A DNA stretch of 64,000 bases, taken from NCBI GenBank assembly GCA_963726295.1, contig CAVSBW010000008.1, forward strand, positions 1 to 64,000, given 5' to 3'. Both the position numbers and the translations under genes were made by a program. This document shows positions 16,494 to 24,615 of the stretch, piece after piece. The notes below the pieces were generated by a model, which worked only from the letters and a program-made list of their open reading frames with translations, had not been told where the DNA came from and ran no database searches. The DNA is from DASSQJ01 sp963726295. GTDB taxonomy: Bacteria > Actinomycetota > Actinomycetes > Actinomycetales > Dermatophilaceae. The first letter of the stretch is position 1, and the number at the start of each line of letters is the position of its first letter.

Positions 16494-17966
16494 TCAGCCC
16501 CAGACGAGCGCGCGCGCCGGGTCGGACAGCAGCCCCGCGACCGTGGCCAGGAACCTGGACCCGAGCTCGCCGTCGACGAGGCGATGGTCGAAGGACAGCG
16601 CCAGCGTCGTGACCCACCGCGGCTCGATGCGCTCCTCAGCCCCTTCGCCGACCACCCACGGCCGCCGGGTCACCGACCCGATCGCCATGATCGCGGACTC
16701 GCCCCGGTTGAGGATGGGGGTCCCGCCGTCGACACCGAAGACGCCGACGTTGGTGATGGTGATGGTGCCGCCGGCCATGTCGGACGGAGGCGTGCGACCC
16801 TCACGCGCGGTGGCGGTGAGGTCACCGATCGCCCCGGCCAGATCGAGCAACGTCATCCGGTGGGCGTCCTTGACGTTCGGGACGACGAGCCCCCGCGGCG
16901 TCGCAGCCGCGAAGCCGAGGTTGACGTAGTGCTTGATGACGATCTCCTGGGCGTCCTCGTCCCACGTCGCGTTGACCTCGGGGTGCCGCCTGACCGCCAG
17001 GCACATCGCCCTGGCGAGGACGGTCATCGGGGTCACCTTGACGTCGCGGAACTCCCTGTCGCGCTTGAGCTTCTCGACGAGCTCCATCGTGGCGGTGACG
17101 TCGACCTCGACCCACTCCGTGACGTGCGGGGCGGTGAACGCCGAGGCGACCATCGCCTGGGCCGTCATCTTCCGCACGCCCTTGACGGGCACCCGGGTCT
17201 CTCCCTCGGAGGTCGTCTCGGCCACGGTGACGGCTCGCTCGCCGCTGCTCCCCGGGCCTTTACCCGAGGCCGCGGCCTCGACGTCGGCGCGGGTGACGAC
17301 ACCCCCATCACCCGAGGGCGTGACCGACGCGAGGTCGACACCGAGGTCCTTGGCCAGCTTGCGGACCGGCGGCTTGGCGAGCGCACGCACCGCCGCGCCG
17401 GCGGGCTCGATCCTCTGGTCGGGCTGGATGGGCGCCTGGTCGCGGGGAGCGACCGCGGACGGACGGGGGGCCGTCGGCTCGGGCGCCGGGGCGGGGTCGC
17501 CGTCCGGCGCCGGAGCCGGGACGGCGTCGGTGGCACCGAGCGAGGAGCCGGCCGGCTTCTTCCGCGGGCGCCGCGTGGCGTCGGTCTGCTTGACCCCGTA
17601 GCCGACGAGCACGGCGGTCCGCCCACCCATCGATCCGCCGGAGCCGCCCTCCGCGGACGGGGCGGGCGTCGCGTCAACGTCGGAGGCGGCCGGCTCCGCG
17701 GACGGGGGCGTCGCATCGCCACCCGTACCGTCGTCGACCCGGAGGATGGGCGTTCCCACCTCGACGGTGTCACCCTCCGACACGAGCACCTCGCCCACCG
17801 TGCCGGCGAACGGAACCGGCAGCTCGACGAGCGACTTGGCGGTCTCGACCTCGACGACGACGTCGTTGACCTTGACCGTGTCACCGGCCTTGACGTGCCA
17901 CGTGACGATCTCGGCCTCGGTCAGGCCCTCCCCGGGGTCGGGAAGCTTGAACTCTCGAAGAGCCAT
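16494..17966 (-). CDS. Dihydrolipoamide acyltransferase (E2) of a branched-chain 2-oxoacid dehydrogenase-type complex
   Basis: 490 aa. The lipoyl domain has the modified lysine at Lys44 (VETAKSLVELPVP). A Pro/Ala-rich linker follows, then a peripheral-subunit-binding domain (PPVRKLAKDLGVDLASVTPS), and a catalytic acyltransferase domain with the active-site HRLVDG near the C-terminus (LSFDHRLVDGELGSRFL). There is a single lipoyl domain. A TTG nine bases further upstream is only 2 bases from the AAAGG, so the ATG at 17966 is the better start. It transfers the acyl group from E1 to CoA. The gap to E1beta is 15 bases. Confidence 0.92.
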   Translation of the reverse strand: MALREFKLPDPGEGLTEAEIVTWHVKAGDTVKVNDVVVEVETAKSLVELPVPFAGTVGEVLVSEGDTVEVGTPILRVDDGTGGDATPPSAEPAASDVDATPAPSAEGGSGGSMGGRTAVLVGYGVKQTDATRRPRKKPAGSSLGATDAVPAPAPDGDPAPAPEPTAPRPSAVAPRDQAPIQPDQRIEPAGAAVRALAKPPVRKLAKDLGVDLASVTPSGDGGVVTRADVEAAASGKGPGSSGERAVTVAETTSEGETRVPVKGVRKMTAQAMVASAFTAPHVTEWVEVDVTATMELVEKLKRDREFRDVKVTPMTVLARAMCLAVRRHPEVNATWDEDAQEIVIKHYVNLGFAAATPRGLVVPNVKDAHRMTLLDLAGAIGDLTATAREGRTPPSDMAGGTITITNVGVFGVDGGTPILNRGESAIMAIGSVTRRPWVVGEGAEERIEPRWVTTLALSFDHRLVDGELGSRFLATVAGLLSDPARALVWG

Positions 17967-17981
17967 GGGCGGCAATGCCTT

Positions 17982-18956
17982 TCAGTACGCGAGCGAACGG
18001 TCGACGGCGTCGAGCACCCGGTCGAGGTCGGGGAGGAACTCCTCCTCCAGCCGGCTCGGCGGGTAGGGGACGTTGTACCCGCCGACGCGCAGCACGGGGG
18101 CCTCGAGGTGGTAGAACGCCTCCTCGGTGACCATGGCCGAGATCTCCGCGCCCATGCCGAGGAACGTCGACGCCTCGTGGACGACGACGGCGCGACCGGT
18201 CCGGCGCACCGAACCGAGCACGGCCTCGCGGTCGAGGGGCGCGAGCGACCGCAGGTCGACGACCTCGAGCAAGTGACCCTCCTCCTCGGCCGCCTGCGCG
18301 GCCTGGAGGCAGGTCTTGACCATCGGGCCGTAGGCGAGGAGCGAGAGGTCCGTGCCCTCGCGCAGGACCCGGGCGGTACCGAGGGCGCCGTCGGGCTCGT
18401 CGCCGACCTCGCCCTTGTCCCAGTAGCGGCGCTTGGGCTCGTAGAAGATCACCGGGTCGTCGGTCTCGACGGCCTGCTGGATCATCCAGTGCGCGTCGTG
18501 CGGGTTCGACACCGCGACCACCCTCAGCCCCGCGGTGTGGGCGAAGTAGGCCTCGTTCGACTCGCTGTGGTGCTCGACCGCGCCGATGCCGCCCCCGAAC
18601 GGGATGCGGATGACCATCGGCATCCTCACCTGGCCACGCGAGCGGGCGTGCAGCTTGGCGACCTGGCTGACGATGTGGTCGAAGGCCGGGTAGACGAAGC
18701 CGTCGAACTGGATCTCGACGACCGGTCGGTACCCGCGCAGGGCCATCCCGATGGCCGTGCCGACGATGCCGGCCTCGGCGAGCGGGGTGTCGATGACGCG
18801 CTCCTCGCCGAAGTCCTTCTGGAGGCCCTCGGTGACGCGGAAGACCCCGCCGAGCTTGCCGATGTCCTCGCCCATGAGGACGACCCGGCTGTCCTTCTCC
18901 ATCGCGGCTCGCAGGCCGCTCGTGATGCCCTTCGCGAGGGTCGTGGTCTGGCTCAT
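17982..18956 (-). CDS. 2-oxoacid dehydrogenase E1 component, beta subunit
   Basis: 324 aa. It has the TPP-enzyme pyrimidine domain hallmarks VVLMGEDIGKLGGVFRVTEG, RVIDTPLAEAGIVGTAIGMA and VVEIQFDGFVYPAFDHIVSQ, then the transketolase C-terminal domain (HLLEVVDLRSLAPLDREAVL). It forms the alpha2beta2 E1 heterotetramer with the product of the preceding gene, with the active site at the interface. The start ATG overlaps the E1alpha stop by one base (TGATG), giving tight coupling. The sequence type fits branched-chain oxoacid or pyruvate E1; the substrate cannot be fixed from sequence alone. Confidence 0.93.
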   Translation of the reverse strand: MSQTTTLAKGITSGLRAAMEKDSRVVLMGEDIGKLGGVFRVTEGLQKDFGEERVIDTPLAEAGIVGTAIGMALRGYRPVVEIQFDGFVYPAFDHIVSQVAKLHARSRGQVRMPMVIRIPFGGGIGAVEHHSESNEAYFAHTAGLRVVAVSNPHDAHWMIQQAVETDDPVIFYEPKRRYWDKGEVGDEPDGALGTARVLREGTDLSLLAYGPMVKTCLQAAQAAEEEGHLLEVVDLRSLAPLDREAVLGSVRRTGRAVVVHEASTFLGMGAEISAMVTEEAFYHLEAPVLRVGGYNVPYPPSRLEEEFLPDLDRVLDAVDRSLAY

Positions 18957-20149
18957 CAGCTGGCCCCCTCGAACGAGGCGTGGTACTCGTCGAACCACGC
19001 ACGCTCCCGGTCCATCACCGGGTGCGCCTCGGCGTACACCTGGTCCCACATCTGCGAGCTGTCGGGGTCGGGCATCGACAGGCAGCGCTCGCGCACCGAG
19101 GTGCCGAGCTCGTCGGCCTCGGCGTCGACCGCCTCGAAGAACTCGGCGTCGGCGCGGCCGGTCGTGGTGAGCCACCGCCGCAGCCGCTGGATGGGGTCGC
19201 GGTGCTTCCAGACCTCGACCTCGGCGGAGACGCGGTACTTGGTGGGGTCGTCGGACGTCGTGTGCGCCCCCATCCGGTAGGTGAACGCCTCGACGAAGGT
19301 CGGGCCCTGTCCGGATCGGGCGGCGTCGAGCGCGCGCGTCGTGACCGCGTACACAGCGAGGACGTCGTTCCCGTCGACCCGGATGCCGGGGAAGCCGAAA
19401 CCGCGGGCCCGGTGGTGCAGTGGCGCGCGGGTCTGCTTCTCGTTGGGCTCGGAGATGGCCCACTGGTTGTTCTGGCAGAAGAAGACGACCGGGCTGTTGT
19501 TGACGCCCGCGAAGACGAGCGACTCCGAGACGTCGCCCTGCGAGGTCGCGCCGTCCCCGAAGTAGGCGATCACCGCGGTGTCCCGCTGGTCGTCGCCGGT
19601 GCCGACGGCGCCGTCGCGCTGCACGCCCATCGCGTAGCCCGTCGCGTGCAGCGTCTGCGCGCCGATGATGATGGTGTAGAGGTGGAAGTTCTTCTCGTTG
19701 GGGTCCCAGCCTCCGTGGTTGACCCCTCGGAACATGCCGAGCAGGTTCACCGGGTCGACACCGCGGCACCAGGCCACGCCGTGCTCGCGGTAGGTGGGGA
19801 AGGCGTAGTCCTGCGGGCGCAGCGCGCGCCCGGAGCCGACCTGGGCCGCCTCCTGGCCGAGCAGGCTGGCCCAGAGACCGAGCTCGCCCTGGCGCTGGAG
19901 CGCGGTGGCCTCGGTGTCGAAGCGGCGGATCAGGACGAGGTCGCGGTAGAAGCCGCGGACCTGCTCGTCCTCCAGCGCGTCGACCACGGGGTCGAGCTCC
20001 GGGTTCGGGACACGCTCCCCCTCGGGGGTGAGCAGCTGGACCATCTCCGGCCCGCCCTCGGCGAGGGGACGGTCGGGGGCCTGCGCGCGGCTGACGTGGT
20101 GGTCCACGCCGAACGCGGTCTCGAGGGGGGCGACCTCGTTGTCGCTCAC
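18956..20149 (-). CDS. 2-oxoacid dehydrogenase E1 component, alpha subunit
   Basis: 397 aa from the GTG at 20149, preceded by AAGGAG. The thiamine-diphosphate fold motif is complete: YFGDGATSQGDVSESLVFAG followed by NNSPVVFFCQNNQWAIS. The conserved E1alpha loop YRMGAHTTSDDPTKYR is present. It decarboxylates the 2-oxoacid and reductively acylates the E2 lipoyl group. It opens a four-gene operon (E1alpha, E1beta, E2, Rossmann-type protein). E3, the dihydrolipoamide dehydrogenase, is not in the window and must be shared from elsewhere. Confidence 0.93.
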   Translation of the reverse strand: MSDNEVAPLETAFGVDHHVSRAQAPDRPLAEGGPEMVQLLTPEGERVPNPELDPVVDALEDEQVRGFYRDLVLIRRFDTEATALQRQGELGLWASLLGQEAAQVGSGRALRPQDYAFPTYREHGVAWCRGVDPVNLLGMFRGVNHGGWDPNEKNFHLYTIIIGAQTLHATGYAMGVQRDGAVGTGDDQRDTAVIAYFGDGATSQGDVSESLVFAGVNNSPVVFFCQNNQWAISEPNEKQTRAPLHHRARGFGFPGIRVDGNDVLAVYAVTTRALDAARSGQGPTFVEAFTYRMGAHTTSDDPTKYRVSAEVEVWKHRDPIQRLRRWLTTTGRADAEFFEAVDAEADELGTSVRERCLSMPDPDSSQMWDQVYAEAHPVMDRERAWFDEYHASFEGAS

Positions 20150-20166
20150 TGGGCACTCCTTCTCCG

Positions 20167-20227
20167 GGCGCCCGTGGTGACGGGCGCCGCGTCGGTGCCG
20201 GACGCCTGCGGGCCGGGAGGCCCGCAG
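20167..20227 (-). promoter_or_regulatory. Two tandem hairpins in the leader of the E1alpha operon; 341-base divergent region
   Basis: In the region 20150-20490 between divergent genes I see two perfect 9+4+9 hairpins just before the E1alpha RBS: GGCGCCCGT (20167-20175) / ACGGGCGCC (20180-20188), and CTGCGGGCC (20206-20214) / GGCCCGCAG (20219-20227). They are 17 bases apart. If transcribed from the minus strand they lie in the 5' leader and could act in attenuation, mRNA stability or protein binding. I see no clear promoter or other gene in the rest of this region. Confidence 0.5.
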
Positions 20228-20490
20228 CGGCCGGCACGGTCGTCGTGGCCGCGAGCCGGGTGAGGCGGCGGACACTGCCGGTGTCGCCCCCCACCGTACC
20301 GGCCCCGCGACCCCCTCCGGAACGCGCCGACGGCTCCCCTGGGGCGCCTCCCGGCCGTCTGAGGCACGGACCCGACCCCCCCGGCCGCCGGGTCACGATC
20401 GGGCCGCGGGGGCCGAAACCGGCGGTCCGGTGGGGCCGGGGGCGCCTACGCTCGTGGACGGACGGACGCACCTCGGGAGGAGGACACCGC

Positions 20491-22308
20491 GTGACGACGC
20501 TGCACACCCCACCGCGTGAGGACTCCGGCTCGAACCAGGGCCGTGCCGAGCACCAGACCCATGCCGTGCGCGTCGCCCGCGGCGCAAACCACCTGCTGCG
20601 CCGCTTCGAGCCGCCGCTCGGCGACCCGCAGCGCGTCGCCGAGCTGCGCTTCTCCGGGCCGGGACTCGTCCTGGGGCTCTTCTTCCTCGCCATCTCCCTC
20701 CTGCCCTCCCTGCTCCCTCGCGACGCCGTGGTCCAGGGCGTGATCTCCGGGGTCAGCCTGCTCGTGGGGTACGGCATCGGGGCCACCGTGTCCGCCCTGT
20801 ACCGCTACCTGCGCTTCCCCGTGGTGCCGGACGTCGTCCGCAGCATCGCCCTCACCCTCACCATCGGCGTGGTCCTCGTCCTCACGGTGCTCGCAGTGTG
20901 GAAGCAGGTGGGGTGGCAGAACGAGATCCGGCGCCTGTTCGGGATGGAACCCATCGGCCCCAACGGGTGGCCGCTCATCCTGTCGGTCACGGTCCTCGTC
21001 GCCGCGCTCGGCCTCGTCCTGGCCCGGGCGGTGCGGGCCGTATTCCGCCGGCTGCGGCTGTTCTTCTCGAGGCGGCTCTCCCGCGAGCTCTCCGGGCTGA
21101 TCGGCGGGGTGGTCGTGGTGGTCGTCGCCTGGGCCCTGTTCACGGGTGTCCTCGTCAACGGCTTCTTCGCGGCCGCGAACGCCCTCTCCGCGCCACGTGA
21201 CAGCACCATCGCCGCCAGCGCCTCGGCGCCCGACAGCCCGCTGCGCTCCGGGGGGCCCGGCTCGCTGGTCGACTGGACCGAGCTCGGACGAGAGGGTCGC
21301 ATCTTCGTCGGTGGCGGGCCCAGCCCGGCCGACATCGACGCGGTCACCGGGGGTGGGGCCAAGCTGCCCATTCGCGTGTACGTGGGGCTCCGGAACGCCG
21401 ACACCGTGGCCGAGCGGGCCCGGCTGGTGGTCGAGGAGCTCAAGCGCACGGGGGCCTTCGAGCGCAAGGTGCTCGTCATCGCGACGACGACGGGCACGGG
21501 GTACCTCGACCGCAACGGCATCGACCCGATCGAGTACATGTGGAACGGCGACACGGCCGTGGCGGGGGTCCAGTACTCGTACCTGCCGAGCTGGGTCTCG
21601 CTGCTCGCCGACCAGGAAGCGGTGCAGGAGACGTCGGTCGCCGTCTTCGACGCGGTGCAGCAGTACTGGTCCGGGCTGCCCCAGGGCGACCGGCCCCGCC
21701 TGTACCTGTACGGCAACTCGCTCGGCTCGCTCGGCGTCGAGACGATCCTCGGCTCGATCAACATGATCAACGAGCCGATCGACGGCGCGCTGCTCGTGGG
21801 GCCGACCTTCCTCAACCCGGTCCACGACACGCTCGAGGCGAACCGAGACCCCGGCAGCCCGGCGTCCCTCCCGGTCTACGGTGAGGGTCGGACGGTGCGG
21901 TTCGCCTCCGAGCAGAGCGGCCCGGACCCCACGTCCCGCGCCTGGGGCCCGACCCGGATCGTCTATCTGCAGCACGCCTCCGACCCGGTCGTGTTCTTCG
22001 ACCAGGACCTCGCGTTCAGCCCGCCGGAGTGGCTGCGCGACGGCCAGCGTGGGCCTGACGTCTCGCCGCGGATGGGCTGGTTCCCGCTGGTGACGATGGT
22101 GCAGGTGCTCCTCGACCTGCCGGGCGCGGGCAACGTGCCGATGGGGTACGGCCACCTGTACTCCGGCACGGCCAACATGAGGGCGTGGGCGGCCATCACC
22201 GAGCCGCCCGACTGGTCCGAGGAGCGGGCGGCGGTGCTGTCGGCGGTGCTCGAGAGCCAGCCCCACCCCTACAGCAGCACCCACCCGTTGCCGGCAGGCG
22301 ACGAGTAG
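20491..22308 (+). CDS. Membrane-bound alpha/beta hydrolase (Abhydrolase_9-type)
   Basis: 605 aa from a GTG at 20491, with GGGAGGAGGA upstream. Residues about 60-240 contain four or five membrane helices. The extracytoplasmic or soluble C-terminal half is the alpha/beta-hydrolase part, with the nucleophile elbow YGNSLGSLGV (Ser410) and conserved stretches FVGGGPSPADIDAVTG, VLVIATTTGTGYLD and YLQHASDPVVFF. The His near the end (MGYGHLYSG) may complete the triad. Actinobacterial proteins of this type are uncharacterised membrane esterases or lipases. It is convergent with the GH13 gene. Confidence 0.83.
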   Translation: MTTLHTPPREDSGSNQGRAEHQTHAVRVARGANHLLRRFEPPLGDPQRVAELRFSGPGLVLGLFFLAISLLPSLLPRDAVVQGVISGVSLLVGYGIGATVSALYRYLRFPVVPDVVRSIALTLTIGVVLVLTVLAVWKQVGWQNEIRRLFGMEPIGPNGWPLILSVTVLVAALGLVLARAVRAVFRRLRLFFSRRLSRELSGLIGGVVVVVVAWALFTGVLVNGFFAAANALSAPRDSTIAASASAPDSPLRSGGPGSLVDWTELGREGRIFVGGGPSPADIDAVTGGGAKLPIRVYVGLRNADTVAERARLVVEELKRTGAFERKVLVIATTTGTGYLDRNGIDPIEYMWNGDTAVAGVQYSYLPSWVSLLADQEAVQETSVAVFDAVQQYWSGLPQGDRPRLYLYGNSLGSLGVETILGSINMINEPIDGALLVGPTFLNPVHDTLEANRDPGSPASLPVYGEGRTVRFASEQSGPDPTSRAWGPTRIVYLQHASDPVVFFDQDLAFSPPEWLRDGQRGPDVSPRMGWFPLVTMVQVLLDLPGAGNVPMGYGHLYSGTANMRAWAAITEPPDWSEERAAVLSAVLESQPHPYSSTHPLPAGDE

Positions 22309-22342
22309 GCCCTCCGCCGTCGCGTCGTGCGGGCGCGACCCG

Positions 22343-24019
22343 CTAGGAGAACGGCTCCTCACCGGGGGCGAGCACCCGCAGCCAGCGGGCCTCGTACGGC
22401 TCAAGGACCGCCTCCACCAGTCCGCGTTCGCCCACCGCCTGCTCCTCGCCCCGTGCCAGGACGTCGTGGAGCACGAGGCCGTCGGCGTCCTCGAGGCGCA
22501 CCGACACGGTGGCCGCCGCGCCCGAGAGGTTGTGCAGCGCGAGCATCCGCCAGCCCCCGGCCCGGGCGACGTGGGCGAGCACGGCCGGGGTGTCGTGGTC
22601 GAGCACCGTGGCGGCGGCCCACCCGAGCTCGGGCATCTGGCGGTACCGGTGCACGAGGGTGCGGATGAACGTCCACAGCGAGTCGGGGTCGCGTCGCTGG
22701 TCGGCCACGTTCACGTGCTCCGGGCCGAACTCCCCGGTCGTCATGGGCCGGGCCAGGCGCCGCCTCGGCGCCGTCGAGAAGCCGCCGTTCTCGCCCGCGG
22801 TCCACTGCATCGGGGTACGCACCGAGAGCCGGCCGGGGATGTCGAGGTTCTCCCCCATCCCGATCTCCTCGCCGTAGAACAGCACCGGTGTGCCGGGCAG
22901 GGAGAACATCAGTGAGTAGACGAGGCGCAGCCGCCGCTGGTCGCCCCCGAGCATCGGCGGCAGCCGGCGCCGCAGGCCCCGGTCGAAGAGCTGCATGTCC
23001 GGCTCGGGACCGAACGCCTCGAACACCTCGTGCCGCTCGGCCGTGGTCAGCTTGTCGAGGGTCAGCTCGTCGTGGTTGCGCACGAAGTTGGCCCACTGGC
23101 TGGTGACGTCGAGGTCCGGCCGGGCGCGCAGCGCCCCGGTCACCGGTCCGGCGTCCTCGCGCGCCAGTGAGAGGTAGAGGGCCTGCATCCCGTTGAAGTC
23201 GAACTGGAGGTTGAGCCCGTCGCCGTCGTCGCCCCCGAAGAACCGCTTCTGCCCGTCGTAGGGGAGGTTGACCTCACCGAGGAGCACCGCGTCGCCGAGG
23301 CGCCGCGAGACGAGGCCGCGGACGTCGACGAGGTAGTGCATCGGGTCGAAGCCGCCCTCCTGGGCTCCGGGGTAGTCGTCGTTCTGGAACAGGAACGGCA
23401 CGGCGTCGACCCGGAAGCCGCTGACGCCGAGCTGCAGCCAGAAGCCGAGGGTGCGGGCGATCTCCTCCCGCACCTGCGGGTTGGCGACGTTGAGGTCGGG
23501 CTGGGAGCGGTAGAAGTGGTGGAGGTACCACTCGCCGGTCCGCTCGTCCTTCTCCCAGATGCTGTCCTCGGCGTCGGGGAAGACCACCTCGTCCTTGCCC
23601 GACGGCGGCTTCGTCGCGCTCCACACGTAGTAGTGGCGGTAGGGGTCGTCGACGCTGCGCCGGGCGCTCTTGAACCACGGGTGCTTGTCGGACGTGTGGT
23701 TCATGACGAAGTCGACGATGACGCGGATGCCGCAGGCACGGGCCGCGCGCAGCATCTCGACGAACTGACCGACGTCGCCGAGGCGGCTGTCGACACCGAG
23801 GAAGTCGGTGATGTCGTAGCCGTCGTCGCGGTCGGCAGTGGGGTAGAGCGGCATCAGCCAGAGCACGGTGACCCCGAGGTCGGCGAGGTACTCGAGCCGG
23901 TCGGTGAGCCCGCGAAGGTCGCCCTGGCCGTCGCCGTCGCTGTCCTGGAAGGTCTGGACGTCGGCGCAGTAGACGACCGCCGACTTCCACCAGACGTCTC
24001 CGACGTCGCTGCTCCGCAC
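22343..24019 (-). CDS. GH13 alpha-amylase-family enzyme, trehalose-synthase-like
   Basis: 558 aa from the ATG at 24019. GH13 regions I-IV are all visible: VDFVMNHTSD (about 102-111), GFRVDAVPFL with nucleophile Asp205, LLGEVN with acid/base Glu249, and NHDELT with Asp317. The N-terminus (VWWKSAVVYCADVQTFQDSDGDGQGDLRG) and RDDGYDITDF resemble trehalose synthase (maltose/trehalose isomerase). The acid/base region reads GEVNLP where typical TreS has an AEANQ-like sequence, so the substrate could differ. No maltokinase or GlgE is adjacent. Confidence 0.85.
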   Translation of the reverse strand: MRSSDVGDVWWKSAVVYCADVQTFQDSDGDGQGDLRGLTDRLEYLADLGVTVLWLMPLYPTADRDDGYDITDFLGVDSRLGDVGQFVEMLRAARACGIRVIVDFVMNHTSDKHPWFKSARRSVDDPYRHYYVWSATKPPSGKDEVVFPDAEDSIWEKDERTGEWYLHHFYRSQPDLNVANPQVREEIARTLGFWLQLGVSGFRVDAVPFLFQNDDYPGAQEGGFDPMHYLVDVRGLVSRRLGDAVLLGEVNLPYDGQKRFFGGDDGDGLNLQFDFNGMQALYLSLAREDAGPVTGALRARPDLDVTSQWANFVRNHDELTLDKLTTAERHEVFEAFGPEPDMQLFDRGLRRRLPPMLGGDQRRLRLVYSLMFSLPGTPVLFYGEEIGMGENLDIPGRLSVRTPMQWTAGENGGFSTAPRRRLARPMTTGEFGPEHVNVADQRRDPDSLWTFIRTLVHRYRQMPELGWAAATVLDHDTPAVLAHVARAGGWRMLALHNLSGAAATVSVRLEDADGLVLHDVLARGEEQAVGERGLVEAVLEPYEARWLRVLAPGEEPFS

Positions 24020-24125
24020 GGGGCCTCCTCGGGTAGGTGGCGCCCCACGCTACGGACGAGGTGGGCCCCACGGGGGCTGCGGTGCTCGGCCGCTCTGCCC
24101 CCTCCCCGCCTCCCTTGCCCGACAG

Positions 24126-24173
24126 GTGGGTGAAGAGCGACGCCCTAGGTCGCGTTCTCACCCACGGTCGTGG
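24126..24173. repeat. Dispersed hairpin element at the 3' end of a coding gene
   Basis: GTGGGTGA (24126-24133) pairs with TCACCCAC (24158-24165). Inside, GCGAC (24137-24141) pairs with GTCGC (24149-24153) around a 7-base loop. It is the same length as 14937-14984 and matches at 36 of 48 bases. It overlaps the end of the minus-strand gene at 24145-24615: the last codons and the TAG stop (24145-24147) lie inside it. Confidence 0.75.
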
Positions 24174-24615
24174 AGCGTGGCCTGGCGGCGCGGCGGCGGC
24201 GGGCGTCGACGGCGGTGAGCACGAGGGCGAGTGCGACCAGGACGAGATACCCCGCCCAGTAGGGACGGTCGAGCAGTGTGGGGTTGTCGGGGCGGGCACC
24301 GAACCGGCCGAGTACCGGGATTGCCACGAGTGTGAGCGGGCCCAGCACGACGAGGAGGCGGACGAGGGGAACCCGCAGCCAGCCCGGCGCCCGCGCGGCC
24401 GCGACGAGGCCGAGCAGCACGACGATCGGGGCGATCACGCCGTCGTGGGCGACCACCCCGCCGACGGCCCACACGAGGATGGCCACGAGGCGCTCCAGCG
24501 GCTGGGCGAGCAGCAGCCACAGGCCGTACGCGGCCGCCGCCGCCCCCACGACCCCGAGCGTCAGGCGCAGCCCGCGGTCGGTGGTTGTGGTGGCAGGGTC
24601 CGTGGAGGTGCTCAT
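24145..24615 (-). CDS. Small polytopic membrane protein coupled to the molybdopterin oxidoreductase
   Basis: 156 aa with four hydrophobic segments (starting about residues 18, 38, 80 and 118) and a basic tail (DARRRRAARPRSTTVGENAT). The start ATG 24615 overlaps the oxidoreductase stop (ATGA). No family recognised. The last residues and stop are encoded by a copy of the dispersed hairpin element, so the original C-terminus may have differed. The coupling suggests a membrane partner of the oxidoreductase. Confidence 0.7.
   Translation of the reverse strand: MSTSTDPATTTTDRGLRLTLGVVGAAAAAYGLWLLLAQPLERLVAILVWAVGGVVAHDGVIAPIVVLLGLVAAARAPGWLRVPLVRLLVVLGPLTLVAIPVLGRFGARPDNPTLLDRPYWAGYLVLVALALVLTAVDARRRRAARPRSTTVGENAT

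Noticed and set aside
14985..19280. A plus-strand open frame of over 1,400 codons opposite the 2-oxoacid dehydrogenase operon
   Set aside because: Antisense shadow caused by high G+C codon bias; composition is Arg/Gly/His-rich without domain motifs, and the opposite strand holds four clear genes.
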